From Actinophytocola xanthii (GTDB lineage Bacteria; Actinomycetota; Actinomycetes; Mycobacteriales; Pseudonocardiaceae): a stretch of 64,000 nucleotides of DNA. Position 1 is the first letter of the stretch, and every line of letters begins with the position of its first letter. The translations under genes and the position numbers were made by a program. The stretch spans positions 1-64,000 of the forward strand of contig NZ_MSIE01000032.1 in the NCBI RefSeq assembly GCF_001921205.1. The letters run 5' to 3'. This document shows, piece by piece, positions 9,450 to 19,379 of this stretch. The notes under the pieces are model-generated. The model worked only from the letters and a program-made list of their open reading frames with translations. It ran no database searches and had not been told where the DNA came from.

Positions 9450-9472
9450 CCGGTACGGCAGTCGGGAGCTGA
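9446..9472 (+). CDS. Eight-codon bridging ORF between mraY and murD (putative)
   Basis: ATG at 9446 overlaps the mraY stop (ATGA) and encodes MTGTAVGS before TGA at 9470-9472. It has its own Shine-Dalgarno-like GGAAGGA (9431-9437). The murD Shine-Dalgarno GGGAG (9464-9468) lies inside it, and the murD GTG follows 2 nt after its stop. It may pass ribosomes from mraY to murD. A second ORF with the same first codons bridges pgeF and yggS. Translation is inferred only. Confidence 0.35.
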   Translation: MTGTAVGS

Positions 9473-9474
9473 GC

Positions 9475-10863
9475 GTGTACTCCGGCAGCAGGGTGCTCGT
9501 CGCGGGTGCCGGGGTGACCGGCGCTGCGGTGGCCGAGGCGCTGCTCGCCGCCGGGGCCGTGGTCACGGTCACCGACGCCGTCGCCGAGCGGCTCGGCGGG
9601 TTCCCGGTCGGGGTGGCGACCGTGCCCGGGCTGACCGAGCCGCCGCCCGGGACCGACCTCGTGGTGACCAGCCCGGGGATCCCGCCGCACAACCCGCTGC
9701 TGGTCGCGGCCGCCGCGGCCGGGATCGAGGTGATCGGCGAGGTCGAGCTGGCCTGGCGGTTCGCCGCGGCCGACGATGTGCCGCGGACCTGGCTCGCGGT
9801 CACCGGCACCGACGGCAAGACCACCACGGTCGGCATGCTCGAGGCGATCCTGCACGCCGCCGGGGTCGACGCGGTCGCCTGCGGCAACATCGGCCTCCCG
9901 GTGGTCAGCGCGGTGCGCGCCGGCCACCCGGTGCTCGCCGTCGAGCTCTCCAGCTACCAGCTGCACTGGCAGTCCTCGCTGCGGGCCGACGCGGCGGTCG
10001 TGCTCAACGTCGCCGACGACCACCTCGACTGGCACGGCGACGCCGAGCACTACGTCGCGGCCAAGGGGCGGATCTACGCCGGTGCGCGGCTCGCGGTGTT
10101 CAACGCCGACGACCCCGTCTCCACCCGCCTCGCCGCACCCGCCCGGCACAAGGTCGGCTTCACCCTGTCCGAGCCCGCACCGGGCCAGTACGGCGTGGCC
10201 GGCGACTGGCTCGTCCACGGCGACCTGCGGCTGCTGCCGGCCGCCGAGGTGCGGCCGGCCGGACCGCACAACGTCGCGAACGCCCTGGCCGCCGCGGCCC
10301 TGGCCCGGGCCGCCGGGGTCAGCCCGGAGCACGTGCGGGCCGGGCTGGCCGCCTTCGCACCGCCCGCGCACCGGGTCGAGCTGGTCGCGCAGGCCGCCGG
10401 GGTGCGCTGGGTCAACGACTCCAAGGCCACCAACACCCATGCCGCCCTCGGCTCGCTCGGCGCGTTCGACCCGGTGGTGTGGATCGCCGGCGGCCTGCTG
10501 CACGGCGCCCCGGTCGACGCGCTCGTCGCCGAGGTGGCCCCGCGGCTGCGCGGGGTCGTCCTGCTGGGCACCGACCAGGAGCCCTTCGTCGCCGCGCTCG
10601 CGCGACACGCGCCGGATGTGCCGGTCCATCGGGTCCCGGCACGAGACGATGAGCCCATGATCTCCGCGGTGCGCGCGGCGGGCGCGATGGCAGGCGAGGG
10701 CGACGTGGTCCTGCTCGCGCCGGCCGCCAAGTCCCACGACCAGTTCGCGAGCTACGCGCACCGGGGCACGGCGTTCACCGAGGCGGTCCGGGCCGCGGTC
10801 GGTGCCGAGCCCGGTGCGGGTGCCGAGACCAGGACAGGGGCCGAGCCCGGGCGCGGCGGATGA
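9475..10863 (+). CDS. murD: UDP-MurNAc-L-Ala:D-Glu ligase MurD
   Basis: Cytoplasmic ligase adding D-glutamate to UDP-MurNAc-L-alanine. A 462-aa protein with an N-terminal Rossmann-like UDP-binding fold (VLVAGAGVTG), the VTSPGIPP motif, the ATP loop GTDGKTT (Lys115), and a C-terminal domain containing NDSKATN and LLAPAAKSHDQF. The GTG start has GGGAG 6 nt upstream. The C-terminal tail (about residues 443-462) is a short repetitive Gly/Ala/Glu/Thr-rich stretch absent from most MurD proteins. The stop overlaps ftsW by ATGA. Confidence 0.95.
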   Translation: MYSGSRVLVAGAGVTGAAVAEALLAAGAVVTVTDAVAERLGGFPVGVATVPGLTEPPPGTDLVVTSPGIPPHNPLLVAAAAAGIEVIGEVELAWRFAAADDVPRTWLAVTGTDGKTTTVGMLEAILHAAGVDAVACGNIGLPVVSAVRAGHPVLAVELSSYQLHWQSSLRADAAVVLNVADDHLDWHGDAEHYVAAKGRIYAGARLAVFNADDPVSTRLAAPARHKVGFTLSEPAPGQYGVAGDWLVHGDLRLLPAAEVRPAGPHNVANALAAAALARAAGVSPEHVRAGLAAFAPPAHRVELVAQAAGVRWVNDSKATNTHAALGSLGAFDPVVWIAGGLLHGAPVDALVAEVAPRLRGVVLLGTDQEPFVAALARHAPDVPVHRVPARDDEPMISAVRAAGAMAGEGDVVLLAPAAKSHDQFASYAHRGTAFTEAVRAAVGAEPGAGAETRTGAEPGRGG

Positions 10864-12251
10864 CCGCGCTCGAACCGGCGCGAACCGACGCCGGCGCGAG
10901 CGAGACCGCCGCGAAGCGTGAAACCCGCCGGCAGCGCCAGGGGCGCGTCCGCGCAGTCCGCGTCGCGCTGACCGCCTGGCTCGGTCGTCCGCTCGCCTCC
11001 TTCCACCTGGTGCTCGCGATCTGCGCGCTGCTGGTCGTGCTCGGCCTGGTGATGGTGCTCTCGGCGTCCTCGGTGATCTCGATCCGGCAGGACGCCTCGG
11101 CCTACGCCGTGTTCGGCAAGCAGGTCGTGTTCGTGCTGGTCGGGCTGGTGTTGTTCTGGATCGGGCTGCGCGTGCCGCTGCGGCGGATCCGCGCGTTCAG
11201 CCCCACCGCGCTGTGGGTCAGCATCGCGATGTTGGTGCTCGTGCTCATCCCCGGGCTGGGCACCAAGATCAACGGCACCCGCAGCTGGTTCACCCTCGGC
11301 CCACTCAGCTTCCAGCCGGTCGAGGTCGCCAAGGTCGCCCTCGCGCTGTGGGGCGCGCACATCCTGGTGGTCAAGCGCGGCCTGCTGCACCAGTACCGGC
11401 ACCTGCTCGTGCCCGTCGTGCCGGTCGCCCTGGTGATGTTCGCGCTGATCATGCTGCAGCCCGACCTCGGGGGCACGGTCACGCTCGGCGTGGTCCTGAT
11501 CGCGCTGCTTTGGTTCGCCGGCGCACAGCTGCGGCTGTTCGGCGCGCTCGCGCTCGGCGCGCTCGCCGGAGTGGTGGTGCTGGCCATCGGGACCAACTAC
11601 CGGCTCTCCCGGGTACTGGCGTTCCTCAGCCCCGAGGCCGACCCGGACGGCGCCTCCTACCAGGCCAACCAGGCGCTCTACGCGCTCGCCGACGGTGGGC
11701 TGTTCGGCAAGGGGCTCGGCCAGGGCCCGTCGAAGTACCAGTACCTGCCCAACGTGCACAACGACTTCATCTTCGCGCTGATCGGCGAGGAGCTCGGGTT
11801 CCTCGGCTGCGTGCTGGTGCTGGGGCTGTTCGGGATGCTGGCCGTCGTCGGCATGCGGATCGCCACCCGCAACATCGACCCGTGGATCAGGACGGTCGCG
11901 GCCACGCTGACCGTCTGGCTGGTGGCCCAGGCCGCGATCAACATCGGCTACGTGGTGAACCTGTTGCCGGTCACCGGGATCACGCTGCCGCTCATCTCCT
12001 CCGGGGGGACGTCGGTCGTCGTCACGCTGCTGGTCTTCGGAATCCTCGCGAACTGTGCGCGGCATGAACCCGAATCCGTGGCCGCATTACGCTCTCAGGG
12101 GCCCGGCCGGTTCGGCCGGCTGATGCGGCTGCCGGCTCCGGAGCCGTACCAGCCGCCGACCCGACGCCGGCCGGCACGCGCACCCGCTCGCTCGCGCGGC
12201 CGCGCCGACCAGCGGCGCCACCCGCGCAGCTCTCGAGGAGGAACCTCTTGA
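10860..12251 (+). CDS. ftsW: Septal peptidoglycan polymerase FtsW (SEDS family)
   Basis: Multi-pass membrane glycan polymerase partnered with FtsI at the septum. An Arg-rich cytoplasmic N-terminus of about 50 residues is followed by about ten transmembrane helices. SEDS signatures are visible: the [11 protein letters not shown] and PVEVAKVAL segments, [23 protein letters not shown], and PLISSGGTS. The basic C-terminal tail (about 60 residues, Arg/Pro-rich) is cytoplasmic, as in other actinobacterial FtsW proteins. Overlaps of 4 bp on both sides (ATGA with murD, TTGA with murG). Confidence 0.95.
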   Translation: MTALEPARTDAGASETAAKRETRRQRQGRVRAVRVALTAWLGRPLASFHLVLAICALLVVLGLVMVLSASSVISIRQDASAYAVFGKQVVFVLVGLVLFWIGLRVPLRRIRAFSPTALWVSIAMLVLVLIPGLGTKINGTRSWFTLGPLSFQPVEVAKVALALWGAHILVVKRGLLHQYRHLLVPVVPVALVMFALIMLQPDLGGTVTLGVVLIALLWFAGAQLRLFGALALGALAGVVVLAIGTNYRLSRVLAFLSPEADPDGASYQANQALYALADGGLFGKGLGQGPSKYQYLPNVHNDFIFALIGEELGFLGCVLVLGLFGMLAVVGMRIATRNIDPWIRTVAATLTVWLVAQAAINIGYVVNLLPVTGITLPLISSGGTSVVVTLLVFGILANCARHEPESVAALRSQGPGRFGRLMRLPAPEPYQPPTRRRPARAPARSRGRADQRRHPRSSRGGTS

Positions 12252-13348
12252 CCGACCCCACCCGCCGTGGGCCCTGTGTCGTGATCGCCGGCGGTGGCAC
12301 CGCCGGGCACATCGAGCCCGCGCTCGCGCTGGCCGACGCGGTGCGTCGTCTCCGCCCGGACGCGCGCATCGTCGCGCTGGGCACGGAGCGCGGCCTGGAG
12401 AAGTCGATCATCCCGAGCCGCGGCTACCCCCTGGAGATGATTCCTCCGGTGCCGATGCCCCGGAAGCCCAACGTGGACCTGCTCAGGCTGCCGCTCAAGG
12501 TGCGTGCGGCGGTGAAGACCACCCGCGAGGTGCTGGACCGGGTCGGCGCGGACGTCGTCGTCGGCTTCGGCGGCTACGTCGCGCTGCCCGCCTACCTCGC
12601 CGCCCGCGGCCGCACGCCGATCGTCGTGCACGACTCCAACGCCCGGGTCGGGCTGGCCAACAAGGTCGGTGCCCGCTTCGCGGACAAGGTCGCGGTGGCC
12701 GTGCCGGACACCGGCCTGCCCAAGGCCGAGGTGATCGGGATCCCGTTACGCGAGTCGATCATCCGGCTCGACCGCGCCGCGCTGCGGGCCCAGGCCCGCC
12801 ACTTCTTCGGCCTGCACCCGCACGCCCCGACCCTGCTCGTGTTCGGCGGCTCCCAGGGCGCCCAGTCGATCAACACCGCCGTCTCCGCCTGCGCCCGGCG
12901 CTTCGCCGACGCCCGGATCGGCGTACTGCACGCCCACGGGCCGAAGAAGTCCATCGCCGTGCAGGAGGTGCCCGGCGCGCCGCGCTACGTCGGCGTGCCC
13001 TACCTCGAGCGGATGGACCTGGCCTACGCCGCGGCCGACGCCGTGCTCTGCCGCAGCGGGGCGATGACGGTGGCCGAGGTGTCCGCGGTCGGCCTGCCCG
13101 CGATCTTCGTCCCCCTGCCGCACGGCAACGGGGAGCAGGCGCTCAACGCGCGCCCGGTGGTCGACGCCGGCGGCGGCATGCTGGTGCCCGACGCGGAGCT
13201 GACCCCGGACCGGGTCGCCGAGCTGGCCATCCCGATGCTCCTCGACCGGGGTCGGCTGGCCGCGATGAGCGCCGCGGCCCAGGGGACCGGCCACCGGGCG
13301 GCGGCGGACCTGCTGGCGCGGATGGTGCTCGACGTGGTCCGGAAGTGA
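12248..13348 (+). CDS. murG: UDP-GlcNAc:lipid I GlcNAc transferase MurG
   Basis: Peripheral membrane glycosyltransferase (GT28) forming lipid II. The start is TTG, overlapping the ftsW stop (TTGA), with a strong GAGGAGGAA Shine-Dalgarno 4 nt before it. The 366-aa product has the N-terminal GGGTAGH loop, a [11 protein letters not shown] motif, and the C-terminal [11 protein letters not shown] and [21 protein letters not shown] donor-binding motifs. It is followed by a 51-nt gap before murC, the first real gap since murE. Confidence 0.95.
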   Translation: MTDPTRRGPCVVIAGGGTAGHIEPALALADAVRRLRPDARIVALGTERGLEKSIIPSRGYPLEMIPPVPMPRKPNVDLLRLPLKVRAAVKTTREVLDRVGADVVVGFGGYVALPAYLAARGRTPIVVHDSNARVGLANKVGARFADKVAVAVPDTGLPKAEVIGIPLRESIIRLDRAALRAQARHFFGLHPHAPTLLVFGGSQGAQSINTAVSACARRFADARIGVLHAHGPKKSIAVQEVPGAPRYVGVPYLERMDLAYAAADAVLCRSGAMTVAEVSAVGLPAIFVPLPHGNGEQALNARPVVDAGGGMLVPDAELTPDRVAELAIPMLLDRGRLAAMSAAAQGTGHRAAADLLARMVLDVVRK

Positions 13349-13399
13349 CCGCCCGGTGAGGGGAAGGGGAGCAGGCGTGTCAGCGGAGGGGAGCGAACG

Positions 13400-14860
13400 A
13401 TGAACCCGGTGACCACGGACCCGGTGGGATCCGACGCGCGGACGGCGAGCCCGCCGCCCACGGACGTGTTGGCGCGCACGCACCTGGTCGGTATCGGCGG
13501 CGCGGGGATGAGCGGGATCGCCCGCATCCTGCTCGACCGGGGCCTCGCGGTCTCCGGGTCCGACGCCAAGGAGTCGCCGGCGCTGCTCACCCTGCGGGCC
13601 CAGGGGGCGAAGGTGGCCGTGGGGCAGTCCGCGGAGAACCTGGACCTGCACGGCGAGGCGGGCCCGACCGCGGTCGTGGTCTCCAGCGCGATCAAGGACG
13701 ACAACCCGGAGCTGGTGGGGGCCCGGGAGCGCGGGCTGACCGTGCTGCACCGCTCGGCCGCGCTGGCCGAGCTGATGGCCGACCACCGGATCGCCTGCGT
13801 GGCCGGTACCCACGGCAAGACCTCCACCACCTCGATGCTGACCGTGGCCCTGCAGCACTGCCGGCTGGACCCGTCGTTCGCGATCGGCGGAGACCTCAAC
13901 GAGTCCGGCGCGAACGCCCACCACGGCGTCGGCGGGATCTTCGTCGCCGAGGCCGACGAGAGCGACGGCTCGTTCCTCGCGTTCGCGCCGTCGGTCGCCG
14001 TGGTCACCAATGTGGAGGCCGACCACCTCGACCACCACGGCACGGTCGAGGCCTACACCGCGGTGTTCGAGTCGTTCGTGGACCGGATCACCCCGGGCGG
14101 GGTGCTCGTCGCGTGCGCCGACGACCCCGGCTCGGCCGCCCTCGCCGCGTCCGCCGAGGCCCGCGGGGTGCGGGTGCGCCGCTACGGCCGCTCCGCCCAG
14201 GACGTGCGGATCACCGACTACCGCCCGGTGGAGGGCACCGGCCTCGCCCGGGTCGCCCTGGACGGCACCGAGGTCGAGCTGCGCGTCGCGGTGCCGGGTG
14301 AGCACATGGCGGCGAACGCGGTGGCTGCCCTGGTCGCCGGGCTCGAGCTCGGCGCGCCCCTCGACGGGCTGGTCGAGGGCATCGCCGGGTTCGGCGGCGT
14401 CCGCCGGCGGTTCGAGTTCAAGGGCCGGGTGGGGGACGTGCGGGTCTACGACGACTACGCCCACCACCCGACCGAGGTGGCCGCCCAGCTGACCGCCGCC
14501 CGCCCGGCCGCGGCCGGCGGCCGGCTGGTCGTGGTCTTCCAGCCGCACCTCTACTCGCGTACCAAGTTGTTCGCCGCCGAGTTCGGCGCGGCGCTCGCGC
14601 TCGCCGACGAGGTGGTCGTCCTCGACGTCTACGGCGCGCGCGAGCAGCCCGAGCCCGGGGTGACCGGCCGGCTGGTGGCCGAGGCTGTCCCGCTGCCGGC
14701 CGAACGGGTGCACTGGGAACCGGCCTTCGACCGGGTGCCCCCGCTGGTCGCCGAGCTCGTCCGGCCCGGGGACCTGGTGCTCACGATGGGCGCCGGCGAC
14801 GTGACGATGCTCGGCCCGGAGCTGGTCGGCGAGCTGGACCGGCGGTTCAGGCCGGCATGA
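13400..14860 (+). CDS. murC: UDP-MurNAc:L-alanine ligase MurC
   Basis: Cytoplasmic ligase that starts the stem peptide. The 486-aa protein has the [10 protein letters not shown] dinucleotide-like loop, the ATP loop GTHGKTS (Lys140), and [10 protein letters not shown] in the C-terminal domain. The ATG is preceded by GGAGGGGAG about 6 nt upstream. The 3' end overlaps ftsQ by ATGA. About 20 variable residues precede the conserved [16 protein letters not shown] region. Confidence 0.96.
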   Translation: MNPVTTDPVGSDARTASPPPTDVLARTHLVGIGGAGMSGIARILLDRGLAVSGSDAKESPALLTLRAQGAKVAVGQSAENLDLHGEAGPTAVVVSSAIKDDNPELVGARERGLTVLHRSAALAELMADHRIACVAGTHGKTSTTSMLTVALQHCRLDPSFAIGGDLNESGANAHHGVGGIFVAEADESDGSFLAFAPSVAVVTNVEADHLDHHGTVEAYTAVFESFVDRITPGGVLVACADDPGSAALAASAEARGVRVRRYGRSAQDVRITDYRPVEGTGLARVALDGTEVELRVAVPGEHMAANAVAALVAGLELGAPLDGLVEGIAGFGGVRRRFEFKGRVGDVRVYDDYAHHPTEVAAQLTAARPAAAGGRLVVVFQPHLYSRTKLFAAEFGAALALADEVVVLDVYGAREQPEPGVTGRLVAEAVPLPAERVHWEPAFDRVPPLVAELVRPGDLVLTMGAGDVTMLGPELVGELDRRFRPA

Positions 14861-15621
14861 CGAGCACCGGCCGGGTCCGCTCGCCCGACCGGCGCCGGTC
14901 CGGCGAGCGGACCCGACCGGGGGAGCCGCGCGAGTCGCGCCGCCGGCCCAGCCGCCGCCGTTACCTGGCCCGGCGCTGGACCGCGGCGCTGGTCGTGCTG
15001 GCCCTGCTGGGGATCGGCTACGTGGTGACGTTCACCTCGGTCCTGGGTGTCCGCTCGGTCAGCGTGACCGGCACCCGCGACCTGTCCGGGGACACCGTGC
15101 GCGAGGCCGCCGCGGTCGAGCTCGGTACCCCGATGGTGCGGCTTTCCACCCACGAGATCGCACTGCGGGTGGCCGACCTGCCCCGGGTGTTCGAGGTGCA
15201 GGTGTCCCGGTCGTGGCCGAGCACGGTGGAGATCGCGGTGACCGAGCGCGATCCGGTCGCCGTCCGGCGGCTCCGCGACGGCGTCCACCTGATCGACCGC
15301 ACCGGTGTGGACTACGCCACCGTGCGTACCGCCCCGCGCGGGCTGCCGGAGCTGCGGGTCGCCACGGTGAGCCCCGAGGACCCGGCGACCAGGGCCGCGG
15401 TCACCGTGCTGGCGGCCGTCCCCGACCAGCTGCGGTCCCGGATCGTCGAGGTCTCCGCGCGCACCGCCGGTGACGTCCGGCTGACCCTCACCGGGAAGCG
15501 GACGGTGAAGTGGGGCGACGCGGAGAACAACACGCGCAAGGCGGCGGTGCTGGCGCCGTTGCTGACCCGCCCCGGCCGGACCTACGACGTGGCCACCCCC
15601 GACTTCCCCACGGTCTCCTGA
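14857..15621 (+). CDS. ftsQ: Cell division protein FtsQ
   Basis: Bitopic division protein that joins FtsB/FtsL and activates septal synthesis. An Arg-rich cytoplasmic N-terminus (about 45 residues) is followed by one transmembrane segment (about 47-65) and an extracytoplasmic POTRA domain beginning [13 protein letters not shown], then the beta domain with [16 protein letters not shown]. 254 aa is normal. It overlaps murC by ATGA. The conserved [19 protein letters not shown] segment supports the call. There is no ftsA or ftsB next to it, as usual in actinobacteria. Confidence 0.93.
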   Translation: MTSTGRVRSPDRRRSGERTRPGEPRESRRRPSRRRYLARRWTAALVVLALLGIGYVVTFTSVLGVRSVSVTGTRDLSGDTVREAAAVELGTPMVRLSTHEIALRVADLPRVFEVQVSRSWPSTVEIAVTERDPVAVRRLRDGVHLIDRTGVDYATVRTAPRGLPELRVATVSPEDPATRAAVTVLAAVPDQLRSRIVEVSARTAGDVRLTLTGKRTVKWGDAENNTRKAAVLAPLLTRPGRTYDVATPDFPTVS

Positions 15622-15690
15622 GGTTCACACGGCGTGGCGGCTGGAATCGGACTCCTCCGATGCCTACCGTCCTGTATTCGACGCCAGGGC

Positions 15691-15721
15691 TTGACATAAC
15701 TCTAAGTCTCTTGTTGAGGTT
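15691..15721 (+). promoter_or_regulatory. Upstream element of ftsZ
   Basis: The 168-nt ftsQ-ftsZ gap is the longest in the wall cluster. It contains TTGACA (15691-15696) followed by an unusually A/T-rich stretch TAACTCTAAG. No clean -10 box lies 16-18 nt downstream; GAGGTT (15716-15721, 19-nt spacer) is the best candidate. From memory, comparable TTGACATAA elements precede ftsZ in other actinobacteria. An independent ftsZ promoter is likely; the transcription start is not determined. Confidence 0.5.
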
Positions 15722-15789
15722 CAGGGTTCTTCGGTCGTGGCGGATCGGGGTTGTAGGACAGCACGAGCTTGATCAGGAAGGCGGATCCG

Positions 15790-17136
15790 ATGACGCCCCC
15801 GCACAACTACCTGGCGGTGATCAAAGTCGTCGGCATCGGCGGCGGTGGGGTCAACGCCGTCAACCGCATGATCGAGGTCGGGCTCAAGGGCGTCGAGTTC
15901 ATCGCCGTGAACACCGACGCCCAGGCGCTGCTGATGTCGGACGCCGACGTGAAGCTGGACATCGGCCGCGAGCTGACCCGGGGCCTCGGCGCCGGCGCCA
16001 ACCCGGAGGTCGGGCACAAGGCCGCCGAGGACCACCGCGAGGAGATCGAGGAGGTCATCAAGGGGGCCGACATGGTCTTCGTGACCGCGGGCGAGGGCGG
16101 CGGCACCGGCACCGGCGGCGCCCCGGTCGTCGCCTCGATCGCGCGCAAGCTCGGTGCCCTGACCATCGGCGTGGTGACCCGCCCGTTCGCCTTCGAGGGC
16201 AAGCGGCGGGCCAGGCAGGCCGAGGAGGGCATCACCGAACTGCGCAACGAGTGCGACACGCTGATCGTGATTCCGAACGACCGGCTGCTCCAGCTCGGCG
16301 ACGTCGGCGTGAGCCTGATGGACGCGTTCCGCTCGGCGGACGAGGTGCTGCTCTCCGGTGTGCAGGGCATCACCGACCTCATCACCACCCCCGGCCTGAT
16401 CAACCTGGACTTCGCCGACGTCAAGAGCGTGATGTCCGGCGCCGGCAGCGCGCTGATGGGCATCGGCTCGGCCCGGGGTGAGGGCAGGGCCGTGCAGGCC
16501 GCGCAGAAGGCGATCAACTCGCCGCTGCTCGAGGCGTCGATGGACGGCGCGCACGGCGTGCTGCTCGCCATCGCCGGCGGCTCGGACCTGGGCCTGTTCG
16601 AGATCAACGAGTCGGCCTCGCTCGTGCAGGAGTCCGCCCACCCCGAGGCGAACATCATCTTCGGAACGGTGATCGACGACTCCCTCGGCGACGAGGTGCG
16701 GGTGACCGTGATCGCCGCCGGGTTCGACAGCGGCACCCCCACGCACAAGAAGCTCGACCCGACGATGGTCAGCTCCCGGACCCCGGTCGCCTCGGCGCAG
16801 TCGGGGCAGGTGAGCGCCCCGCCGCCGCCACCCCCGCCCGCCGTCGAGCAGCCACCCCCGGTCACCGCGCCGCCCCCGCCGCCGGAGCGGGCCCCGACCT
16901 CGGTCGACCAGCAGACCGCGCCGCCGCCCCGCCAGGCCGCCAGCGGTTACGGCACGCCGGCCGGTGGCGGCGTCGTGAGCTCGGCCGGTGGGCCGACCAG
17001 TGGCGCCGTGCCGCCCTCGGCTCCGCCCCGCCGCCCCTCGCCGACGCCGTCCACCGGGAGCCTGCCCAGCCGTGCGCTCCCGCTCGGCGAGGAGCCCGAC
17101 GACGAGGTGGATGTCCCGCCCTTCATGCGCCGGTAA
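15790..17136 (+). CDS. ftsZ: Cell division protein FtsZ
   Basis: Tubulin-like GTPase forming the Z-ring. ATG 15790 is chosen because AGGAAGG lies about 9 nt upstream; an in-frame TTG at 15769 is less likely. The 448-aa protein has [10 protein letters not shown] near residue 12, the tubulin signature GGGTGTG (103-109), and the T7-loop region [12 protein letters not shown] long Pro/Ser/Thr-rich linker (about residues 330-430) precedes the C-terminal peptide [12 protein letters not shown], the usual binding site for SepF. The TAA stop doubles as the start of a -10 box for pgeF. Confidence 0.98.
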   Translation: MTPPHNYLAVIKVVGIGGGGVNAVNRMIEVGLKGVEFIAVNTDAQALLMSDADVKLDIGRELTRGLGAGANPEVGHKAAEDHREEIEEVIKGADMVFVTAGEGGGTGTGGAPVVASIARKLGALTIGVVTRPFAFEGKRRARQAEEGITELRNECDTLIVIPNDRLLQLGDVGVSLMDAFRSADEVLLSGVQGITDLITTPGLINLDFADVKSVMSGAGSALMGIGSARGEGRAVQAAQKAINSPLLEASMDGAHGVLLAIAGGSDLGLFEINESASLVQESAHPEANIIFGTVIDDSLGDEVRVTVIAAGFDSGTPTHKKLDPTMVSSRTPVASAQSGQVSAPPPPPPPAVEQPPPVTAPPPPPERAPTSVDQQTAPPPRQAASGYGTPAGGGVVSSAGGPTSGAVPPSAPPRRPSPTPSTGSLPSRALPLGEEPDDEVDVPPFMRR

Positions 17137-17139
17137 TCT
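17134..17139 (+). promoter_or_regulatory. -10 box made from the ftsZ stop codon
   Basis: TAATCT begins with the ftsZ TAA stop and ends 7 nt before the pgeF GTG at 17147. No Shine-Dalgarno sequence lies between, so a leaderless pgeF transcript is likely. Confidence 0.6.
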
Positions 17140-17146
17140 GCCCGGC

Positions 17147-17869
17147 GTGAGCGTGCGGATCAGGAGGGTCGTCACGACCCGGGCCGGGGGCAGCTCCAGA
17201 CCCCCGTACGAGTCGTTCAACCTCGGTGCCGGTGTCGGTGACGACCCGGCGGCGGTCGCCGCCAACCGGAACCGCCTCGCCGACGAGCTCGGCCTCGGCC
17301 GGGACCGGCTCGTGTGGATGGAGCAGGTGCACGGCCGCAACGCCGAGATCGTCGACGGCCCGCGCCCCACTGCCGTCGAGGCCACCGACGCGCTGGTCAC
17401 CACCGAACCAGGGCTCGCGCTCGTCGCTCTGTGCGCCGACTGCGTTCCGGTCCTGCTCGCCGACCCCGCGGCGGGTGTCGTCGGGGCGGCGCACGCGGGC
17501 CGGGTGGGTGCCCGGATCGGGGTGCTGCTCGCCACGCTGCGGGCGATGACCGAGGCGGGAGCCGCCCTGGACCGGATCGAGGTGCTGCTCGGCCCCTCGG
17601 TCTGCGGTGCCTGCTACGAGGTGCCCGTGGCGATGCAGACCGATGTGGAGCGGCACCTGCCCGGCAGCGCGTGCCGGACCCGCGGCGGTACGCCCGGGCT
17701 CGACCTCCGGGCCGGCCTGTGGCGCCAGCTCGCCGACGCCGGGGTGGCCAAGATCGGAGTGGACCCCCGGTGCACGGTGGAGGATCCGACGCTGTTCAGT
17801 CACCGCAGAGAAGGGACCACTGGGCGATTGGCCGCGGTCACCTGGCTCGAGCGGAGCGACGCCGCATGA
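17147..17869 (+). CDS. pgeF: Peptidoglycan editing factor PgeF (YfiH / DUF152, laccase-domain)
   Basis: Zinc enzyme of the YfiH family. In other bacteria PgeF removes wrongly incorporated L-Ser from peptidoglycan precursors; older annotations say polyphenol oxidase or laccase. The 240-aa protein has the family motifs VTTRAGG, WMEQVHG, CADCVPVLLAD, AAHAGRVG, GPSVCGACYEV and DPRCTVEDPTLFSHRR, with conserved Cys and His residues for metal and catalysis. GTG 17147 is chosen because a -10 box overlaps the ftsZ stop 7 nt upstream. Downstream it is joined to yggS through a five-codon ORF. Lying directly after ftsZ is a conserved actinobacterial arrangement. Confidence 0.9.
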   Translation: MSVRIRRVVTTRAGGSSRPPYESFNLGAGVGDDPAAVAANRNRLADELGLGRDRLVWMEQVHGRNAEIVDGPRPTAVEATDALVTTEPGLALVALCADCVPVLLADPAAGVVGAAHAGRVGARIGVLLATLRAMTEAGAALDRIEVLLGPSVCGACYEVPVAMQTDVERHLPGSACRTRGGTPGLDLRAGLWRQLADAGVAKIGVDPRCTVEDPTLFSHRREGTTGRLAAVTWLERSDAA

Positions 17870-17883
17870 CCGGTGCCGCATGA
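17866..17883 (+). CDS. Five-codon bridging ORF between pgeF and yggS (putative)
   Basis: ATG at 17866 overlaps the pgeF stop (ATGA), encodes MTGAA, and ends in a TGA (17881-17883) that overlaps the yggS ATG (17880) in a second ATGA. GGAG lies 9 nt before its ATG, whereas yggS has no Shine-Dalgarno sequence of its own. Ribosomes finishing pgeF could therefore reach yggS through this relay. Its first nine bases match those of the 9446 mini-ORF exactly. Confidence 0.35.
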   Translation: MTGAA

Positions 17884-18629
17884 CCGAACAGAGCGAGCGG
17901 ACCGAGCCGAGGCGGGCCGAGCTGGCCGCCGCGCTGTCCCACACCCGGGCCCGGATCGACGCGGCCTGCCGGGCCGCGGGCCGCGACCCGGGCGAGGTCC
18001 GGCTCCTCGCCGTGACCAAGACGTTCCCGGTCAGCGACGCCGCGCTGCTGTGCGACCTCGGCGTGCTCGACCTGGCCGAGAACCGGGAGCAGGAGGCCGC
18101 GCGCAAGGCCGTCGAGCTGCCGGAGCTGCGTCCCCGTGTGGCCGTGCGCTGGCACATGGTGGGCCGGCTCCAGCGCAACAAGGCCCGGTCGGTGGTGCGC
18201 TGGGCGGCGGAGGTGCAGTCGGTCGACTCGCCCCGCCTGGCCGAGGCCCTGGCCAGGGCCGTCGCCGCGGCGGTCGCGGCTGGCGAACGGTCCGGTCCGC
18301 TCGACGTGCTGCTGCAGGCGAGCATCGACGGGGACCCCGCCCGCGGCGGCTGCCCACTCGACGAGCTCGACGCGCTCGCGGACGCGGTCACTCGATCAGG
18401 TGATCTTCGACTCCGCGGGACGATGGCCGTGGCACCGCGGGAGATGCACCCCGGGGCCGCGTTCGAGCGCCTGGCCGCCGCGGCCGAGCGGCTGCGCCGC
18501 GACCACCCGGGGGCCACCGAGCTCTCCGCCGGGATGACCGGCGATCTGGAGGCGGCGATCACCCACGGTTCCACCTGCGTGCGTGTCGGAACCGCGTTGC
18601 TGGGTACCCGGGCACTAGCCTCCCCTTAA
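17880..18629 (+). CDS. Pyridoxal phosphate homeostasis protein (YggS/PLPBP family)
   Basis: Cytoplasmic PLP-binding protein with an alanine racemase-like TIM barrel but no known catalysis; it buffers PLP and amino-acid metabolism. The 249-aa sequence has the PLP lysine in LLAVTKTFP, the family motif NREQEA (usually GENR/YVQE), HMVGRLQRNKAR, and LRGTMAVAP followed by LSAGMTGDLEAAI, matching LSMGMSxDxxxAI. ATG 17880 follows the tiny relay ORF. The ftsZ-pgeF-yggS-sepF order is standard in actinobacteria. Confidence 0.93.
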   Translation: MTEQSERTEPRRAELAAALSHTRARIDAACRAAGRDPGEVRLLAVTKTFPVSDAALLCDLGVLDLAENREQEAARKAVELPELRPRVAVRWHMVGRLQRNKARSVVRWAAEVQSVDSPRLAEALARAVAAAVAAGERSGPLDVLLQASIDGDPARGGCPLDELDALADAVTRSGDLRLRGTMAVAPREMHPGAAFERLAAAAERLRRDHPGATELSAGMTGDLEAAITHGSTCVRVGTALLGTRALASP

Positions 18630-18675
18630 CACGTTCCGGGAGCCGTGGGGTATTCGAGGTAATCGAGGGCAGGTA

Positions 18676-19359
18676 ATGGGCACGCTGCAGAAGCTGAAGG
18701 CCTACTTCGGGATGGTTCCTGCCGACGAGTACGACGGCTACGACCTGGACGACCTCGACGACGGCGACGGCTACCGGTCGGGGTACCGCCGGCCCGAGTA
18801 CCTGGGCGACGAGGACGACTACGAGCCGTACCCGGACGGCCGCGGCCGGGCTGCCGCCGGGCGGCGCGCCTACCGGGACGATCTAAGCGACGAACGGTAC
18901 GACGAGCGGTTGGACACCGAGTTGAGCGGTCGAGCTGACTTCATCCCGCGGCCGGGCAGGCCCCGTCCCGCGTGGTCCGAGACCCCCGTCCAGGGGGCGC
19001 TCGCCGTCGAGCCCGCCCGGCCGCCGGCCCCCCGGCCGCGGCCCGAGCCGGCGGCCCAGCAGTCGCCGAGCGGCTACCCGATGGGGCGCATCGTGACGCT
19101 CCACCCGACGAGCTTTGCCGAGGCCAGGACCATCGGTGAGCACTACCGGGACGGGACGCCGGTGATCATCAACCTGACCGAGATGGACGACGCGGACGCC
19201 AAGCGCCTCGTCGACTTCTCGGCCGGGCTGGCCTTCGCGCTGCGCGGTGCGATGGACAAGGTCACCAACAAAGTGTTCTTGATCTCACCGCCGAACGTCG
19301 ATCCGACCGCCGAGGACAAGAGGAGGATTGCCGAGGGCGGGTTACTCAAGCGCAGCTGA
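18676..19359 (+). CDS. sepF: Cell division protein SepF
   Basis: Membrane-associated protein that binds the FtsZ C-terminus and tethers the Z-ring. 227 aa. It starts with an amphipathic helix (MGTLQKLKAYFGM), continues with a long Asp/Tyr/Arg-rich acidic linker (about residues 15-130), and ends in the SepF core (about 132-227) with VTLHPTSFAEARTIGEHYRDG, INLTEMDD and the VDFSAGLAFAL helix, closing with VFLISPPNVD. It is the main FtsZ anchor in actinobacteria, which lack FtsA. Upstream GAGGGCAGG is a weak ribosome site. Confidence 0.95.
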   Translation: MGTLQKLKAYFGMVPADEYDGYDLDDLDDGDGYRSGYRRPEYLGDEDDYEPYPDGRGRAAAGRRAYRDDLSDERYDERLDTELSGRADFIPRPGRPRPAWSETPVQGALAVEPARPPAPRPRPEPAAQQSPSGYPMGRIVTLHPTSFAEARTIGEHYRDGTPVIINLTEMDDADAKRLVDFSAGLAFALRGAMDKVTNKVFLISPPNVDPTAEDKRRIAEGGLLKRS

Positions 19360-19379
19360 GTGATGGCAGAGTTGACAAC

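Noticed and set aside
15769-15771. TTG 15769 as ftsZ start
   Set aside because: The AGGAAGG ribosome site lies between it and ATG 15790, which gives the conserved FtsZ N-terminus.
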